DNA from: Neobacillus mesonae
Lineage (GTDB): Bacteria > Bacillota > Bacilli > Paenibacillales > Paenibacillaceae
Length of the DNA stretch: 64,000 nucleotides
Direction: 5' to 3'
NCBI GenBank assembly: GCA_023715865.1
Contig: JAMBOW010000002.1
Location: 310,001 to 374,000 of the forward strand
This document shows, piece by piece, positions 43,138-54,246 of this stretch. Both the position numbers and the translations under genes were made by a program. The notes under the pieces were generated by a model, which saw nothing but the letters and a program-made list of their open reading frames with translations, was not told the origin of the DNA and ran no database searches. The stretch's first letter is position 1; every line of letters begins with the position of its first letter.

Positions 43138-43833
43138 TTACAGATTAACCTCTTCTTCCCTCTTAACAAATCGGAAAGGTGAGCGGTTATTTGCTCGATA
43201 TACTTTCCCCATTCCTCCATACCAGAGGATAACCATAATCGGCACCACAAACCAATACCAGCCATCGCCTTTCCCGAGCACAATATCATACAAGGCATGC
43301 CAGAATATAGGTAAAATAAGGGACATGGCGAGAAACTTTTTTCTTAACTTCGGCTTCTCGTTGAATTTAGCTCTTCCCATATAATATCCCATAATAACTC
43401 CAAACATGGCATGACCTGATACAGGTAACAATGCCCGGAACAGCATCAAACTGAATGAAGCATTCCCGGCCCATGAATATAATACATTTTCAACCGTTGC
43501 AAATCCAAGTGATATGGCTACAGCATACAAAATACCATCATATGGTTCATCGAATTCTGTATGGTGATATATAAAATGAAACATAACAAGCCATTTTATT
43601 GTCTCTTCAACTCCGGCTGAAATCAGAGTTGCATGTAAGTATGGGTTTACTCCAAGCCACATCTCTAATCCACGCTGAATAATCATGATTGGAAATACAA
43701 TCAGCAAACCAAAGAAGAACATACGAATAACCATATGGAGCGGTTCTGCATCGTAACGGTCTTTTAGGTAGAAATACGTCAGCAAGGCAAGTCCCGGCGC
43801 AATTGCTGCCGTTAAGACCGAAAACAAAAGCAC
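43138..43833 (-). CDS. prsW: PrsW-type intramembrane glutamic protease
   Basis: A 231-aa membrane protein with about seven helices. The family motifs are seen: E76-E77-x2-K80 (AGVEETIKW), E115-N116 (TVENVLYS), H141 (VSGHAMFG) and H179 (PIFWHALYD). In Bacillus PrsW cuts the anti-sigma RsiW at site 1. It starts at GTG with GGAGGG upstream. Whether its target is the ECF anti-sigma at 8.0 kb cannot be told. Confidence 0.93.
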   Translation of the reverse strand: MLLFSVLTAAIAPGLALLTYFYLKDRYDAEPLHMVIRMFFFGLLIVFPIMIIQRGLEMWLGVNPYLHATLISAGVEETIKWLVMFHFIYHHTEFDEPYDGILYAVAISLGFATVENVLYSWAGNASFSLMLFRALLPVSGHAMFGVIMGYYMGRAKFNEKPKLRKKFLAMSLILPIFWHALYDIVLGKGDGWYWFVVPIMVILWYGGMGKVYRANNRSPFRFVKREEEVNL

Positions 43834-43871
43834 CGTTCATCCCTCCAAAATGTTTTGCGTAACATTATTTG

Positions 43872-44489
43872 TTATGCGTCGTGGCGTTTGAAATGCTCAC
43901 AAATCGTACCAATCGCATTCTCTGCCATAACAAGCTTTCCATATTCTTCAAGCACTGCAGTGGTCACGGAGCTTCCTTCACCGAATTCGGCCAATAAAGC
44001 GATCAACGCGCCATGCTGTTCCGAATCCACTTCATCCGGTTCCAAATGCAAGAACCATTTATCTTGGTAATGATATAGTCGTCCAGCCTCAGTAACTTTA
44101 TTACGAAGCATATGAGCTGCTTCAATGAGTACTTCAAAATCCTTGAAAGTATACATTACAGAATCACTCTGTTCCAATGTTACTTCCATTTCATATATTT
44201 CGTCTGCAATATCATCTTCATGACCTACACCGTAACGCTCACGGTCATATTTCCCTCTTGTAACGATAACGACCATTCCTTGAGCAGGCAATGCAAAGAC
44301 CTCAACAGCTAGTGGTCCTGTAGCATCAAATCCAAGTTCTGTATATGCTTGATCCATCATTTCTGTAAACAGTTCATGAACTTTTGGCTCCTCTTGCCAC
44401 ATATCTTCTTTTTGGATGCCACGCTCGCTTAAATCATCAAAAGTCAGGAAAATCCGTATCTTGTCATGGCTTAAGCGTTCTATTTTCAT
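43872..44489 (-). CDS. mecB: MecA-family adaptor protein (MecB/YpbH-like)
   Basis: A 205-aa adaptor with an N-terminal target-binding part (MKIERLSHDKIRIFLTFDDLSERGIQKEDMW) and a C-terminal ClpC-binding part. In Bacillus YpbH (MecB) binds ClpC and recognises ComK-like substrates. The neighbours (ypbH-ypbD region before serA) support the YpbH identity, but a single MecA-type protein could also serve both roles here. Start after AGGGAGG. Confidence 0.9.
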   Translation of the reverse strand: MKIERLSHDKIRIFLTFDDLSERGIQKEDMWQEEPKVHELFTEMMDQAYTELGFDATGPLAVEVFALPAQGMVVIVTRGKYDRERYGVGHEDDIADEIYEMEVTLEQSDSVMYTFKDFEVLIEAAHMLRNKVTEAGRLYHYQDKWFLHLEPDEVDSEQHGALIALLAEFGEGSSVTTAVLEEYGKLVMAENAIGTICEHFKRHDA

Positions 44490-44618
44490 ACAGGATCCTC
44501 CCTTGTATCATGCATGTGTTATAAATAATTTATGTTACTATTATCGGTTGTGTGCTGAAATTGGATTATGTAAGTATGTTATCATTTTATACCCACAATT
44601 GCACGCAATAAAAACGAT

Positions 44619-44665
44619 AAAAAAAAGAATCATTAACAGTCCTAAATTAGGATCTGCAATGATTC
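44619..44665 (-). terminator. Terminator after the 117-aa gene
   Basis: GAATCATT/AATGATTC with a second internal stem (TCCTAA/TTAGGA) and eight T on the minus strand. Confidence 0.88.
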
Positions 44666-44686
44666 CATATCAAATCCTTTCTTGCT

Positions 44687-45040
44687 TTACATTCCAGGAA
44701 TCGCTGTATGCGATTCTTTCAGAACTTGTTCTACTTCTTTTTTGACGTCTGGATTTGTACGGATGAAGGACTTGATCAAGTTCATGTTCTCTTCTCTTTC
44801 TTTTGGAGAAACAACTTTCTTGGGCGTGCTTGGGGTAACTGCATCAATCACATGCGAGTCAATTCCTGCTTTACTCAGCATGCTTTCCATACCAGGAAAG
44901 GTCATGTCCATCATTTTTTCCTTCGTGTTGTTCAGCATTTTGCGAGCGTCCTTTGCTACAGGCATGTTGACATTTTTAGAAAGGATTGAGCTTGCAACGG
45001 CACCAAGTGTCACACCGAGCAGAAAGGAAGATGTTCTCAT
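44687..45040 (-). CDS. Unknown 117-aa protein, Gly/Ala-rich N-terminal helix
   Basis: MRTSSFLLGVTLGAVASSIL suggests a membrane-inserting or signal helix; the rest is a soluble, Lys-rich helical stretch with Met-rich patches (EKMMDMTFPGMESMLS). The ATG at 45040 has AAGGAGGT upstream; the frame continues 21 codons further without one. No domain is recognised. It sits between the MecA-like gene and the basic protein gene. Confidence 0.78.
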   Translation of the reverse strand: MRTSSFLLGVTLGAVASSILSKNVNMPVAKDARKMLNNTKEKMMDMTFPGMESMLSKAGIDSHVIDAVTPSTPKKVVSPKEREENMNLIKSFIRTNPDVKKEVEQVLKESHTAIPGM

Positions 45041-45155
45041 TTTTATAAAACCTCCTTGTATGTTTAATGCACACCTATTGTTCGCGTAAGCTGACGAACT
45101 CATGCGTTATAAATACAGGAAGTTCAACAAATTTTATAAAGTGCAGTTTCAATAT

Positions 45156-45578
45156 CTAAAATAAGGTTCTTAGCGGTGGTGCACCAATTACACCCCAATA
45201 AACGAGTGCTCCTGTCAGCAGGATAAATATAAAAATCAAGGAATTTACAAACCATTTGCTTAGCCGCACTCGGTGAGATGGGAATAAATCGGTTCGTGCA
45301 GGGAGTGTTTCTGCTTCCTGTATTTTGTTCTGGGATGCTTTCTTTGCAGATGGTGAATTTTTTGTCTGCTGTTGTTTTCTCTGCACCCTTGATAAAGTAG
45401 CAGAAGAAGCCTGTTTTTCTGTCCTCGTGCTTCTTTCCGTCTTTATGTTTTTATTTATCTGTACGCTTTTATTCGTCTTTGTACTTTTGTTCGTCGATTT
45501 CTGCTGTTTAATTGGCTGTTTGGTTTCTTTATTTTTACGATGACCATAGGTCTCCGTTCTACTTAGTCGCTGAGTCAT
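45156..45578 (-). CDS. Unknown basic protein with C-terminal membrane helix
   Basis: A 140-aa protein. The first ~85 residues are low complexity, rich in Lys, Thr, Ser, Gln and Asn (KSTNKSTKTNKSVQINKNIK), so probably disordered. A single hydrophobic helix lies near the end (WFVNSLIFIFILLTGALVYW). It starts at ATG after GGAGGG and overlaps the CPBP protease stop by ATGA. No function can be named. Confidence 0.78.
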   Translation of the reverse strand: MTQRLSRTETYGHRKNKETKQPIKQQKSTNKSTKTNKSVQINKNIKTERSTRTEKQASSATLSRVQRKQQQTKNSPSAKKASQNKIQEAETLPARTDLFPSHRVRLSKWFVNSLIFIFILLTGALVYWGVIGAPPLRTLF

Positions 45579-46168
45579 TTTTCCCTCCGAAAACGAATTG
45601 CGAGTCCGGATATCAAGTCTATTAAGAAATGGCACAAAATTGGGGCCCATAAAGTTCCGGATTGCTCATAGATGTATCCCAAACCATAACTAGACAGAAA
45701 TACCCACCCGGTTGGGAGCCAGTGGTTGAGGTATCTGAAATGAATAAGTGCAAAAATGATGCTCGTCCAGTATGGACCAAATGAATGCTGAATTGCTCCT
45801 CTGAACAAAAGCTCTTCACATATAGAAACAATCGCTGCAATACAAACAATATGCCAGATCGGTCTTTTCTGGAACAGCATATTATTGATTCCACCGTCAT
45901 CCATGCTATCCTCGGGCATAAACGATGATAACAAGAAATCAATGACAAGCATAAGACCGGCAAGTCCCAAACCGTAAAACAAAAATCCCCATCCTTCGGG
46001 CAATGCCAGTAGATCTAGCGGATTTCTCTGCTGAAAGAAAATCCATAACAGACCAATGACCAGGGTTAACCCTTGCGTCAAATACAAGTTAATAAGAAGA
46101 AGGCGATCCGTTAACTGATGAGGCTCTATTTTTTGGAAGCGAATTTTCTTGCGCTGTTGTTTTTTCAT
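45575..46168 (-). CDS. ypbD: CPBP family intramembrane glutamic protease (YpbD-like)
   Basis: A 197-aa membrane protein with about six helices and the CPBP (CAAX-like) motifs E118-E119-LLFRG (EELLFRGAIQ) and a later HFRYLNH histidine segment (~143). Position before serA matches Bacillus ypbD. The start follows AGGAGTAAGG. Its substrates are unknown. Confidence 0.9.
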   Translation of the reverse strand: MKKQQRKKIRFQKIEPHQLTDRLLLINLYLTQGLTLVIGLLWIFFQQRNPLDLLALPEGWGFLFYGLGLAGLMLVIDFLLSSFMPEDSMDDGGINNMLFQKRPIWHIVCIAAIVSICEELLFRGAIQHSFGPYWTSIIFALIHFRYLNHWLPTGWVFLSSYGLGYIYEQSGTLWAPILCHFLIDLISGLAIRFRREK

Positions 46169-46385
46169 TATCGCCTGTCCTTACTCCTATCTAAAAGTTT
46201 TAAATAATATCTTTATATAAATGATAGCCAAAATGGTTGAGAGATTCAAGAAACACATCTTAGCATCGTCCTGCGCGAATGGATATCTCGGATAGTAAAT
46301 CTCCTTAAACACATAAAGATCCATACCTATAAATACTAGACAGATGATCAAACAGAGCGGACATTTTGTATGACAAAAGCAACTA
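46169..46385. other. Intergenic stretch between ypbD and serA promoter
   Basis: A/T-rich. An 80-codon minus-strand frame (46187-46429) overlaps the serA promoter, lacks a ribosome binding site, and is not called. Confidence 0.5.
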
Positions 46386-46415
46386 TTGACATGCTGATGT
46401 AAGCCATGATACATT
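46386..46415 (+). promoter_or_regulatory. Promoter of the serA T-box leader
   Basis: -35 TTGACA (46386-46391), 18-bp spacer, -10 TACATT (46410-46415) on the plus strand. Confidence 0.7.
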
Positions 46416-46439
46416 ATGAAAAAATTCAAATCGATTCGA

Positions 46440-46705
46440 AATACGAAGACGGAGAGAAGACCCCGCTTTAATTTTACAGAGAGCCGATGGCAGGTGTAAA
46501 TCGGTAATTAAGCGAGAAGCTTTAGCACTCCTGAGTTATTGCATTGAAATGTCAGTAGATGCAATCGGTTGATTCCCGTTATGAATTCGGTCATAATACT
46601 TGACCATTGAGGCTGCTGCTCGTAAGAGCGACAGCGAATTAGGGTGGTACCACGACAGCTCTCGTCCCTTACTACGGCAGTAGTATGAGGATTGAGGGTT
46701 TTTTT
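46440..46705 (+). promoter_or_regulatory. T-box riboswitch upstream of serA
   Basis: The leader contains a stem I segment with the ACAGAGAGCC apical motif, a serine AGC codon as likely specifier (46524-46526, in TTTAGCACTCC), the T-box sequence AGGGTGGTACCACG (46641-46654) and a terminator hairpin ending in seven T (46699-46705). Uncharged tRNA binds to specifier and T-box and releases the terminator. AGC decodes serine, fitting serA. The T-box bulge UGGU would pair with an A discriminator (or G by wobble), so the tRNA assignment rests mainly on the specifier. Confidence 0.93.
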
Positions 46706-46873
46706 GTATATAAAGGTTCCTCATCCGTATAACCAATCTATGCAATTTCTCGCTCTGTTACTGCAACGCATTAGTCTTTTAGAGAGTTTACGAAATGGCT
46801 TTGCTCAGCTTTGATGCTTGAGCGCCGCTTCTTAATCTATATAAAGTTACAATGACCAAGGAGGACAAGATTC

Positions 46874-48469
46874 ATGTTAAAAGTATTGGTATCTGATCCG
46901 ATCAGCGATTTGGGAATTCAGCAGCTGATGGATGCTGAAGACGTGACGGTCGACAAACAGACGGGCCTGAGTGAAGAAGAGCTTGTGCAAGTTATCGGTG
47001 AATACGATGCACTGCTCGTCCGCAGTCAAACTAAAGTAACGCGTAAAATCATGCAAGCCGGAAGCCGGCTCAAAGTGGTTGGGCGTGCTGGCGTAGGTGT
47101 TGATAACATTGACTTGGACGCTGCTACGGAACGAGGAATTATTGTTATTAATGCACCTGACGGCAATACGATTACAACGTGCGAACACACCTTTGCCATG
47201 ATGATGGCCTTGGCTAGACATATTCCTCAAGCCTATGCCAAAACGGTTAACGGAACATGGGATCGTAAAACCTTCCTTGGCGTTGAACTTAGAAACAAAA
47301 CGCTTGGAGTTCTCGGTATGGGGCGCATCGGAAGTGAGGTAGCCAAAAGAGCAAAAGCATTCGGGATGAATATTTTAGGCTACGATCCGTTCCTGACTCA
47401 GGAACGGGCAGAAAAAATGGGGATTACTCTTGCGACTGTAGAAGAAATTATTCGTCAAGCCGATTTTATGACCGTGCATACTCCTTTGACACCTGAAACC
47501 AAGCATATGATTGCTCGTCCTCAATTTGAAGTCATGAAGCGCGGCATGCGCATTATTAACTGTGCACGCGGCGGAATCATTGACGAGATGGCGCTTGTGG
47601 AGGCCATTGATGAAGGTATTGTTGCAGGTGCAGCATTTGACGTATTTGAAAGCGAGCCTCCTGCTGCTGATCATCCGTTCTTGACTCATCCAAAAATTAT
47701 CGTTACTCCCCATCTGGGAGCTTCCACTGTGGAAGCACAAGAAAATGTAGCCATCGATGTATCTGAACAGGTGCTTCATATCTTGCGTAATGAGCCGTTC
47801 AAAAACGCAGTAAATATGCCGCCGGTCGCACCAAGTGTGATGACAGTTATCCAGCCGTACTTCAAGCTTGGGGAAACACTCGGCAGCTTTGCAGCTCAAA
47901 TTTCCAGGGATGCAGTTCAGGAAATTCATGTAGATTATGCGGGTGACTTGTCAGAGGTAGATACACAGCAGCTTACAAGATACATTTTAAAAGGAGTTCT
48001 TGAGCGTCATCTCGGAAGTGAAGCTAACATTGTCAACTCCATGCATCTTGCTAAAATTCGCGAAATCAATGTTGTCGTATCCCAGGCACCTCGAACCAAA
48101 GGTTTTACAAACCTGATTACAGTAACACTGAAAAATCAAAAGGAGCAGGAACGCCGCATTGCTGGTACACTTCTTGCTGGATACGGTGAGCGTATTGTGA
48201 GACTGGATCATTTCCCTGTTGATTTTGCACCAGAAGAACATCAGATCCTGATCTCGCATAATGATAAACCAGGTATTATCGGACGAGTCGGTACTCTCCT
48301 CGGAGAGAATGATGTCAATATTGCGTCCATGCAAGTGGGTCGTAAAATTATTGGCGGCGCCGCAATTATGATTCTGACAGTGGATAAAGAGGTTCCAAAA
48401 GAGGTTCTTGCGAAGCTGACGCAATTGCCTGAATTGAATACAGCACAAGAAATTGTATTGAACAGATAA
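46874..48469 (+). CDS. serA: D-3-phosphoglycerate dehydrogenase
   Basis: A 531-aa enzyme starting serine synthesis: 3-phosphoglycerate to phosphohydroxypyruvate. The NAD-binding GMGRIGSEVAKRAKAFGM lies at ~145-165, catalytic Arg/Glu/His are in NCARGGIIDE, and VTPHLGAST; an ASB intermediate domain and a C-terminal ACT domain (~455-531, ISHNDKPGIIGRVG) follow. The AAGGAGG box precedes the ATG. It is controlled by the T-box leader just upstream. Confidence 0.98.
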   Translation: MLKVLVSDPISDLGIQQLMDAEDVTVDKQTGLSEEELVQVIGEYDALLVRSQTKVTRKIMQAGSRLKVVGRAGVGVDNIDLDAATERGIIVINAPDGNTITTCEHTFAMMMALARHIPQAYAKTVNGTWDRKTFLGVELRNKTLGVLGMGRIGSEVAKRAKAFGMNILGYDPFLTQERAEKMGITLATVEEIIRQADFMTVHTPLTPETKHMIARPQFEVMKRGMRIINCARGGIIDEMALVEAIDEGIVAGAAFDVFESEPPAADHPFLTHPKIIVTPHLGASTVEAQENVAIDVSEQVLHILRNEPFKNAVNMPPVAPSVMTVIQPYFKLGETLGSFAAQISRDAVQEIHVDYAGDLSEVDTQQLTRYILKGVLERHLGSEANIVNSMHLAKIREINVVVSQAPRTKGFTNLITVTLKNQKEQERRIAGTLLAGYGERIVRLDHFPVDFAPEEHQILISHNDKPGIIGRVGTLLGENDVNIASMQVGRKIIGGAAIMILTVDKEVPKEVLAKLTQLPELNTAQEIVLNR

Positions 48470-48513
48470 ATTCACTCTTGTCATGCAATGCTTTAGTACA
48501 TCTTATATAAATA

Positions 48514-48547
48514 GAAAAAGAGCTGGCCTATTTGGCTAGCTCTTTTT
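48514..48547. terminator. Bidirectional terminator between serA and the collagen-like gene
   Basis: AAAAAGAGCTGGCC and GGCTAGCTCTTTTT form a stem with A/T runs on both sides, suiting convergent genes. Confidence 0.9.
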
Positions 48548-48567
48548 GTTAAGTTTTGTGCTTGAAA

Positions 48568-50481
<1,914 letters not shown>

Positions 50482-50491
50482 TCACATCCTC

Positions 50492-50515
50492 CCTCCATCA
50501 TACCTATGATGGAGG
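50492..50515 (-). repeat. Perfect 24-bp palindrome over the ribosome binding region of the collagen-like gene
   Basis: CCTCCATCATA and TATGATGGAGG are exact inverted repeats around a GG centre, 13 nt before the start codon. One arm contains GGAGG; a second GGAGG directly follows the arm. Confidence 0.85.
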
Positions 50516-50650
50516 AAACTAACATTTAACTTGAATGGCTTGGTTTTTTTGCTCAGATCTGAAGACAAGTTACCTAACCCACTGTTTTGCATATATTCAA
50601 GAACAGGATAAATGTTCCACGAAGAACAAGATTTATCGCTTTCGTTCAAC

Positions 50651-50676
50651 AAAAAAAGCACCCATCAAAGGGTGCC
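50651..50676 (-). terminator. Terminator of the res operon
   Basis: The stem GGCACCC/GGGTGC with TTTGAT loop is followed by seven T on the minus strand, downstream of resE. Confidence 0.92.
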
Positions 50677-50739
50677 TTTCTATAAAACTTCCTAAATTTC
50701 GAAAATAACTGACCTAAAAACCAACGTATAGAAGCTTTA

Positions 50740-52179
50740 TTATGCCTTAACAGGAAGAAGCAGGCTGAATTCAGTACCCACACCAGGTATGCTGTCGACC
50801 TCTATCGTACCGTGATGTGCATCTACAATATGTTTAACGATCGCAAGCCCTAACCCCGTCCCTCTGCCTACATCGCGTACTCTTGCTTTATCTGCCTTGT
50901 AAAAGCGTTCAAAGATAAAGGGAAGATCCTCTCTCGGAATTCCTTTACCCTCATCTTTGATCCGAACCTCCATCTGATTTGAATGGGTGCTGTTTGCGAT
51001 AATTTGAATCCGTTTGCCTGAAGGTGTATGTCTGAATGCATTATCAAGCAGGTTCGTAAAGACTTGCTCAAGTTTATCCTCATCCGCGGCTTCAAGAATC
51101 AACGAATCTTCCTGATGAATATATTCCAAGACGAGCCCCTGCTCTTTGGCAGCTACACTGAATTTGCGGTAAACTCTCTCAAGCAGCTGGTTTAGATCCA
51201 CTTGTTTTAGATTGATGTCTGTATGGCCTGCCTCCATACGTGCCAAATCCAGCAAATCCTTCACAAGCCGGCCCATACGCAAAGACTCGTCATGAATGAC
51301 CTGTATCAGTTCTTCGCTTTCTTTAGGTGACGCAGCCATTCCATCAAGCAATGCTTCACTGTAACCCTGAATCATAGAAAGCGGGGTCCGAATTTCATGT
51401 GAGATATTAGCAATGAAGTCGCTCCGCATTTTCTCCAGATGCGCTTCCTCTGTTACATCCCGGAGCACAGCAACCGCTCCCCTGCTTCCCTGTTCCATAT
51501 GCAGAGGAGCCATTTGAATGGACCATACACTCTGCTTCACATGAATTTCTGCACTTTGGTCCTGTCCCTCTGCCACCACAGCATAAAATAAAGGTCTAAG
51601 CGGAGGGGGAACATTGTCTATATGCTGAAAGGAGCTTTCACGATCCGCATGCCTTTCATCATTTTCATTCCATTCAATCCCCTTCCACAATGACATCACT
51701 TTTGTTCCGGGCGGGTTGGTAGAAATCATTCTTCCTTCCCCGTCAAACGAAACTACGGCATCTGTCATGCTTCGAAGGACACTAGCTACCCGTTCTTTCT
51801 CATGATTCAAATTACGAATCGTATCTTCCAGTTCCCCAGCCATATGGTTAAAAGCATTAGCAAGCTCGCCGATCTCATCGCTTGTTACAAGGGAAAGGCG
51901 AGTTCCGTAATTCCCTTTGCGTATCTCATCGGTTGCCTTTATGAGCTGCTGCATAGGCTGAGTGATTTTGGTAAACAGGAACAAAGCGAAGAAGGTGGTT
52001 AAGCTAAATCCGATAATACAAACCAATACAAACATCCGCTTGATATCACCGGATTCACTCGCTGAAAAGTTAATATCGATATAAGGAAGTAAAAATACCC
52101 CCAGTGTCATTAGAACACAGGCGACGAGCAAAATGATCGTATACCACAGTTTTCCGACAAGTGTCTTCCAAAAGTTCAC
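50740..52179 (-). CDS. resE: Sensor histidine kinase ResE
   Basis: A 479-aa kinase: a first membrane helix (~10-30), a very short outer segment, a second helix, a HAMP linker, a PAS-like domain (VLRSMTDAVVSFDGEGRM), then the H-box FIANISHEIRTPLSMIQGY and N, G1, F, G2 boxes (NLLDNAFRHT, DEGKGI, RGTGLGLAIVKHI). Bacillus ResE responds to oxygen limitation and NO. GTG 52179 has GGAGG upstream within resD; a TTG at 52209 is a longer alternative. Confidence 0.95.
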   Translation of the reverse strand: MNFWKTLVGKLWYTIILLVACVLMTLGVFLLPYIDINFSASESGDIKRMFVLVCIIGFSLTTFFALFLFTKITQPMQQLIKATDEIRKGNYGTRLSLVTSDEIGELANAFNHMAGELEDTIRNLNHEKERVASVLRSMTDAVVSFDGEGRMISTNPPGTKVMSLWKGIEWNENDERHADRESSFQHIDNVPPPLRPLFYAVVAEGQDQSAEIHVKQSVWSIQMAPLHMEQGSRGAVAVLRDVTEEAHLEKMRSDFIANISHEIRTPLSMIQGYSEALLDGMAASPKESEELIQVIHDESLRMGRLVKDLLDLARMEAGHTDINLKQVDLNQLLERVYRKFSVAAKEQGLVLEYIHQEDSLILEAADEDKLEQVFTNLLDNAFRHTPSGKRIQIIANSTHSNQMEVRIKDEGKGIPREDLPFIFERFYKADKARVRDVGRGTGLGLAIVKHIVDAHHGTIEVDSIPGVGTEFSLLLPVKA

Positions 52180-52180
52180 C

Positions 52181-52897
52181 TTACTTAGGTACCTCCAATT
52201 TGTATCCAACGCCCCACACAGTTGTAATCATGGATGCAGCCTCTGGCGAGACCCTGTTCAATTTTTCACGCAGACGTTTCACATGGGTATCTACGGTACG
52301 CAAGTCGCCGAAAAACTCATAATTCCAAACATCCTTTAATAGGTCCTCTCTGGAAAAAACCTTATCGGGAGAAGATGCTAAATAGTGCAGCAGCTCGTAC
52401 TCCTTGGGTGTAAGGCTGACCTCTTCTCCATTCGCAGTTACCCGGTGTGCATCATGTTCGATCAGCAAATGAGGAAATACGATATTGTTGCTAGAATTGG
52501 TTTCCTTAGATAAGTATGCTGTTTCCGAAGAGCGACGCAATATGGCCTTCACTCTGTATATCACTTCACGGGGACTAAACGGCTTAACCACATAGTCATC
52601 AGCGCCGACTTCAAACCCTTGAACCCGATTTATTTCTTCGCCCTTTGCAGTCAGCATAAGCACAGGGGTTGATTTGACCTGACGCAGCCGAGTACACACC
52701 TCAATCCCATCGATGCCCGGCAGCATTACGTCAAGTAGAATCAAGCCGTATTCTTCTGATGTTGCCTTTTGAAGTGCGGATTCTCCATCCTCCGCCTCAT
52801 CAATTTCATAACCTTCCTTTTCCAGATACATTTTAAGTAAACGTCTGATTCTTTCTTCATCATCGACGACCAGTATCCGGTTCTCATGTTCTGCCAT
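52181..52897 (-). CDS. resD: Response regulator ResD
   Basis: A 238-aa OmpR/PhoB-type regulator. The receiver has DDEER at the N-terminus, the phospho-acceptor aspartate in LILLDVMLPGIDG, and VLMLTAKGEE. The winged-helix DNA-binding domain is C-terminal (LTPKEYELLHYLA to TTVWGVGYKL). In Bacillus ResD activates resA, ctaA, qcrA and anaerobic genes. The start is uncertain (ATG 52897, or a GTG at 52915). Confidence 0.95.
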   Translation of the reverse strand: MAEHENRILVVDDEERIRRLLKMYLEKEGYEIDEAEDGESALQKATSEEYGLILLDVMLPGIDGIEVCTRLRQVKSTPVLMLTAKGEEINRVQGFEVGADDYVVKPFSPREVIYRVKAILRRSSETAYLSKETNSSNNIVFPHLLIEHDAHRVTANGEEVSLTPKEYELLHYLASSPDKVFSREDLLKDVWNYEFFGDLRTVDTHVKRLREKLNRVSPEAASMITTVWGVGYKLEVPK

Positions 52898-52977
52898 TAG
52901 CAAGATTCGCCCCACTTTCCTAATCCAGTCCCCATAGTATGCCTCTTTTGAATATACATTATATGACTATACTTGCA

Positions 52978-54246
52978 TTATTCTGTTCCTGCATAAGAGT
53001 GAAGACCTGAGATAATTAAATTCACGCCAACCAGTGTAAACATGACAATTAAGAACCCGATAACGGCAAGCCAGGCCGAGTTTCTTCCCTGCCATCCCTT
53101 TGAAAGCCGCAAGTGAAGATAAGCACTGTAATACAGCCATGTAATTAAAGCCCAGACTTCTTTAGGGTCCCATCCCCAGAATCGTCCCCAGGCGATTTCA
53201 GCCCAGATCATGGCAAATATAAGAGCCCCGAGCGTAAAGATCGGGAAGCCAATTGCTACAGCACGGTAACTGATCTCATCCAAATCATCCGGATTAATGC
53301 CTTTTAAATGAGGATGGATTGCTCGTCCTATAGGTTTCCGGATTATAAGCCGCAATAATCCATATAAAATAACACCCGATAGAATGGACCAAATTACCGT
53401 ATTCAGCTTACGGCCTGCGTTTACTCCATTCATCCAGGAAGGAGCTTCAAATAGAGGTTTCTCCATGCCAAGGAACGCAGTGAAGCTTTCGGTTTCACTA
53501 TTGTACGGTGCCACAATCGGCGGCATATGATAAATTACTTTTTCTATTGTACTATTATCGGTCCCCTCGGTGTCAACGTTAGCCGCTTGCTGCTGAGTGA
53601 AGACAGCCTCATATCCGCTTGCTCGGAATGCAAACACAGAACCGATAAACCCTATTACAATAATAATGACAATGAGCGTGAATTCAACCCATCCTTGCTG
53701 TCTCTTGTCACTTTTCGCAGAACTGTCAAAATTAACGGTGCGCAGGAGATACATCAGCCCTGCCGCAAAGGCTACTGCAAAAAAGGACTCGCCAAGTGCT
53801 GCGAGCGTCACGTGAATGTTAAGCCAAATGGACTTTAGTGAAGGTACAAGTGGCTGAACTTCTTGAGGAAATACTGCTGCATATGCCATCAGAATAATCG
53901 TGATGGGGAGCGCAAACAACCCAAGCAGTGGCATTTTGTAGATTGCATATAAAACGATAAACGCAATGACGACCATCATTGACAAGAACGTCATAAACTC
54001 ATACATATTACTTACCGGAATATGCCCTGCCCCGATCCAGCGGGTAAAAAAGTATACCAATTGTGCAGCAAGGGCGATTGAAGTCATAAACAGTCCGATT
54101 TTTCCCCATTTCTTCACATGCACGATTGGATCTCGGTTGCTGAATTTGCGGCCCATAATTGCGATTGCATACACAATAAAAGCTGCACAGTATAAGAAAA
54201 ATGAGATCATAAACGCATTGCTGCTAAGATCAAGTAAGTTGTTCAC
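52978..54246 (-). CDS. resC: Cytochrome c biogenesis protein ResC (CcsA/CcsB family)
   Basis: A 422-aa protein with about eight to ten membrane helices and the heme-handling tryptophan-rich WGRFWGWDPKEVWALITWL motif near the C-terminus. Together with ResB it forms the heme export and ligation complex of system II cytochrome c maturation, serving QcrC in this genome. It starts at GTG after GGAGGAAA and overlaps the resB stop by four bases. Confidence 0.95.
   Translation of the reverse strand: MNNLLDLSSNAFMISFFLYCAAFIVYAIAIMGRKFSNRDPIVHVKKWGKIGLFMTSIALAAQLVYFFTRWIGAGHIPVSNMYEFMTFLSMMVVIAFIVLYAIYKMPLLGLFALPITIILMAYAAVFPQEVQPLVPSLKSIWLNIHVTLAALGESFFAVAFAAGLMYLLRTVNFDSSAKSDKRQQGWVEFTLIVIIIVIGFIGSVFAFRASGYEAVFTQQQAANVDTEGTDNSTIEKVIYHMPPIVAPYNSETESFTAFLGMEKPLFEAPSWMNGVNAGRKLNTVIWSILSGVILYGLLRLIIRKPIGRAIHPHLKGINPDDLDEISYRAVAIGFPIFTLGALIFAMIWAEIAWGRFWGWDPKEVWALITWLYYSAYLHLRLSKGWQGRNSAWLAVIGFLIVMFTLVGVNLIISGLHSYAGTE

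Noticed and set aside
46187..46429. 80-codon minus-strand frame
   Set aside because: It covers the serA promoter, has no ribosome binding site, and looks random.
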